6,905 nucleotides of DNA from an uncultured Bacteroidota bacterium (lineage in GTDB: Bacteria > Bacteroidota > Bacteroidia > Flavobacteriales > Flavobacteriaceae): positions 1 through 6,905 of the forward strand of contig CAIRNC010000109.1 in NCBI GenBank assembly GCA_903879875.1. The letters are read 5' to 3'. Below are positions 6,893 through 6,905 of this stretch, piece by piece. The position numbers and the translations under genes are program-made. Each line of letters starts with the position of its first letter. Position 1 is the first letter of the stretch. Below the pieces are notes generated by a model that was not told the origin of the DNA, did no database searches, and saw only the letters and a list, made by a program, of their open reading frames with translations.

Positions 6893-6905
6893 TAATTTCA
6901 ATTAA

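Overview
The window looks like part of a surface-polysaccharide (capsule or exopolysaccharide) locus of a low-GC member of the Bacteroidota, most likely a Flavobacteriaceae relative. Three things point there: very AT-rich DNA, start codons with no Shine-Dalgarno sequence, and TAnnTTTG-type promoter elements, which are the Bacteroidota housekeeping -7 consensus. The four protein families also occur in this arrangement in that group (recalled, not searched).

All four convincing genes lie on the minus strand and read from right to left. A PLP-dependent aminotransferase closely resembling Campylobacter PglE (5725-6861) is followed after 15 nt by a long membrane-anchored UDP-GlcNAc 4,6-dehydratase of the PglF/WbpM/CapD type (3721-5709). 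A 125-nt gap carries a good internal promoter. Then come a Wza-like outer-membrane export lipoprotein (2828-3595) and, 4 nt later, a Wzc-like polysaccharide co-polymerase/tyrosine autokinase (415-2823) with an unusual (Tyr-Gly)11 tail. About 120 nt past the kinase stop there is a strong hairpin terminator (255-292), and a weaker hairpin follows it. The leftmost 414 bases hold no gene I can support.

Functionally, the dehydratase and aminotransferase together should turn UDP-GlcNAc into UDP-4-amino-4,6-dideoxy-GlcNAc, the precursor of N-acetylated bacillosamine-type sugars. The acetyltransferase and the initiating sugar-phosphate transferase that would normally accompany them are not in the window and may lie just beyond its right edge. 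The Wza/Wzc pair should form the trans-envelope export channel and its phosphorylation-controlled inner-membrane partner for a Wzy-dependent polymer.

Nothing here amounts to a wholly new system. The points most worth a second look are the hexanucleotide-repeat tyrosine tail of the kinase with its 24-bp tandem duplication, the matching TATATTTG elements that divide the cluster into a sugar-synthesis unit and an export unit, and the absence of a phosphatase gene beside the kinase.
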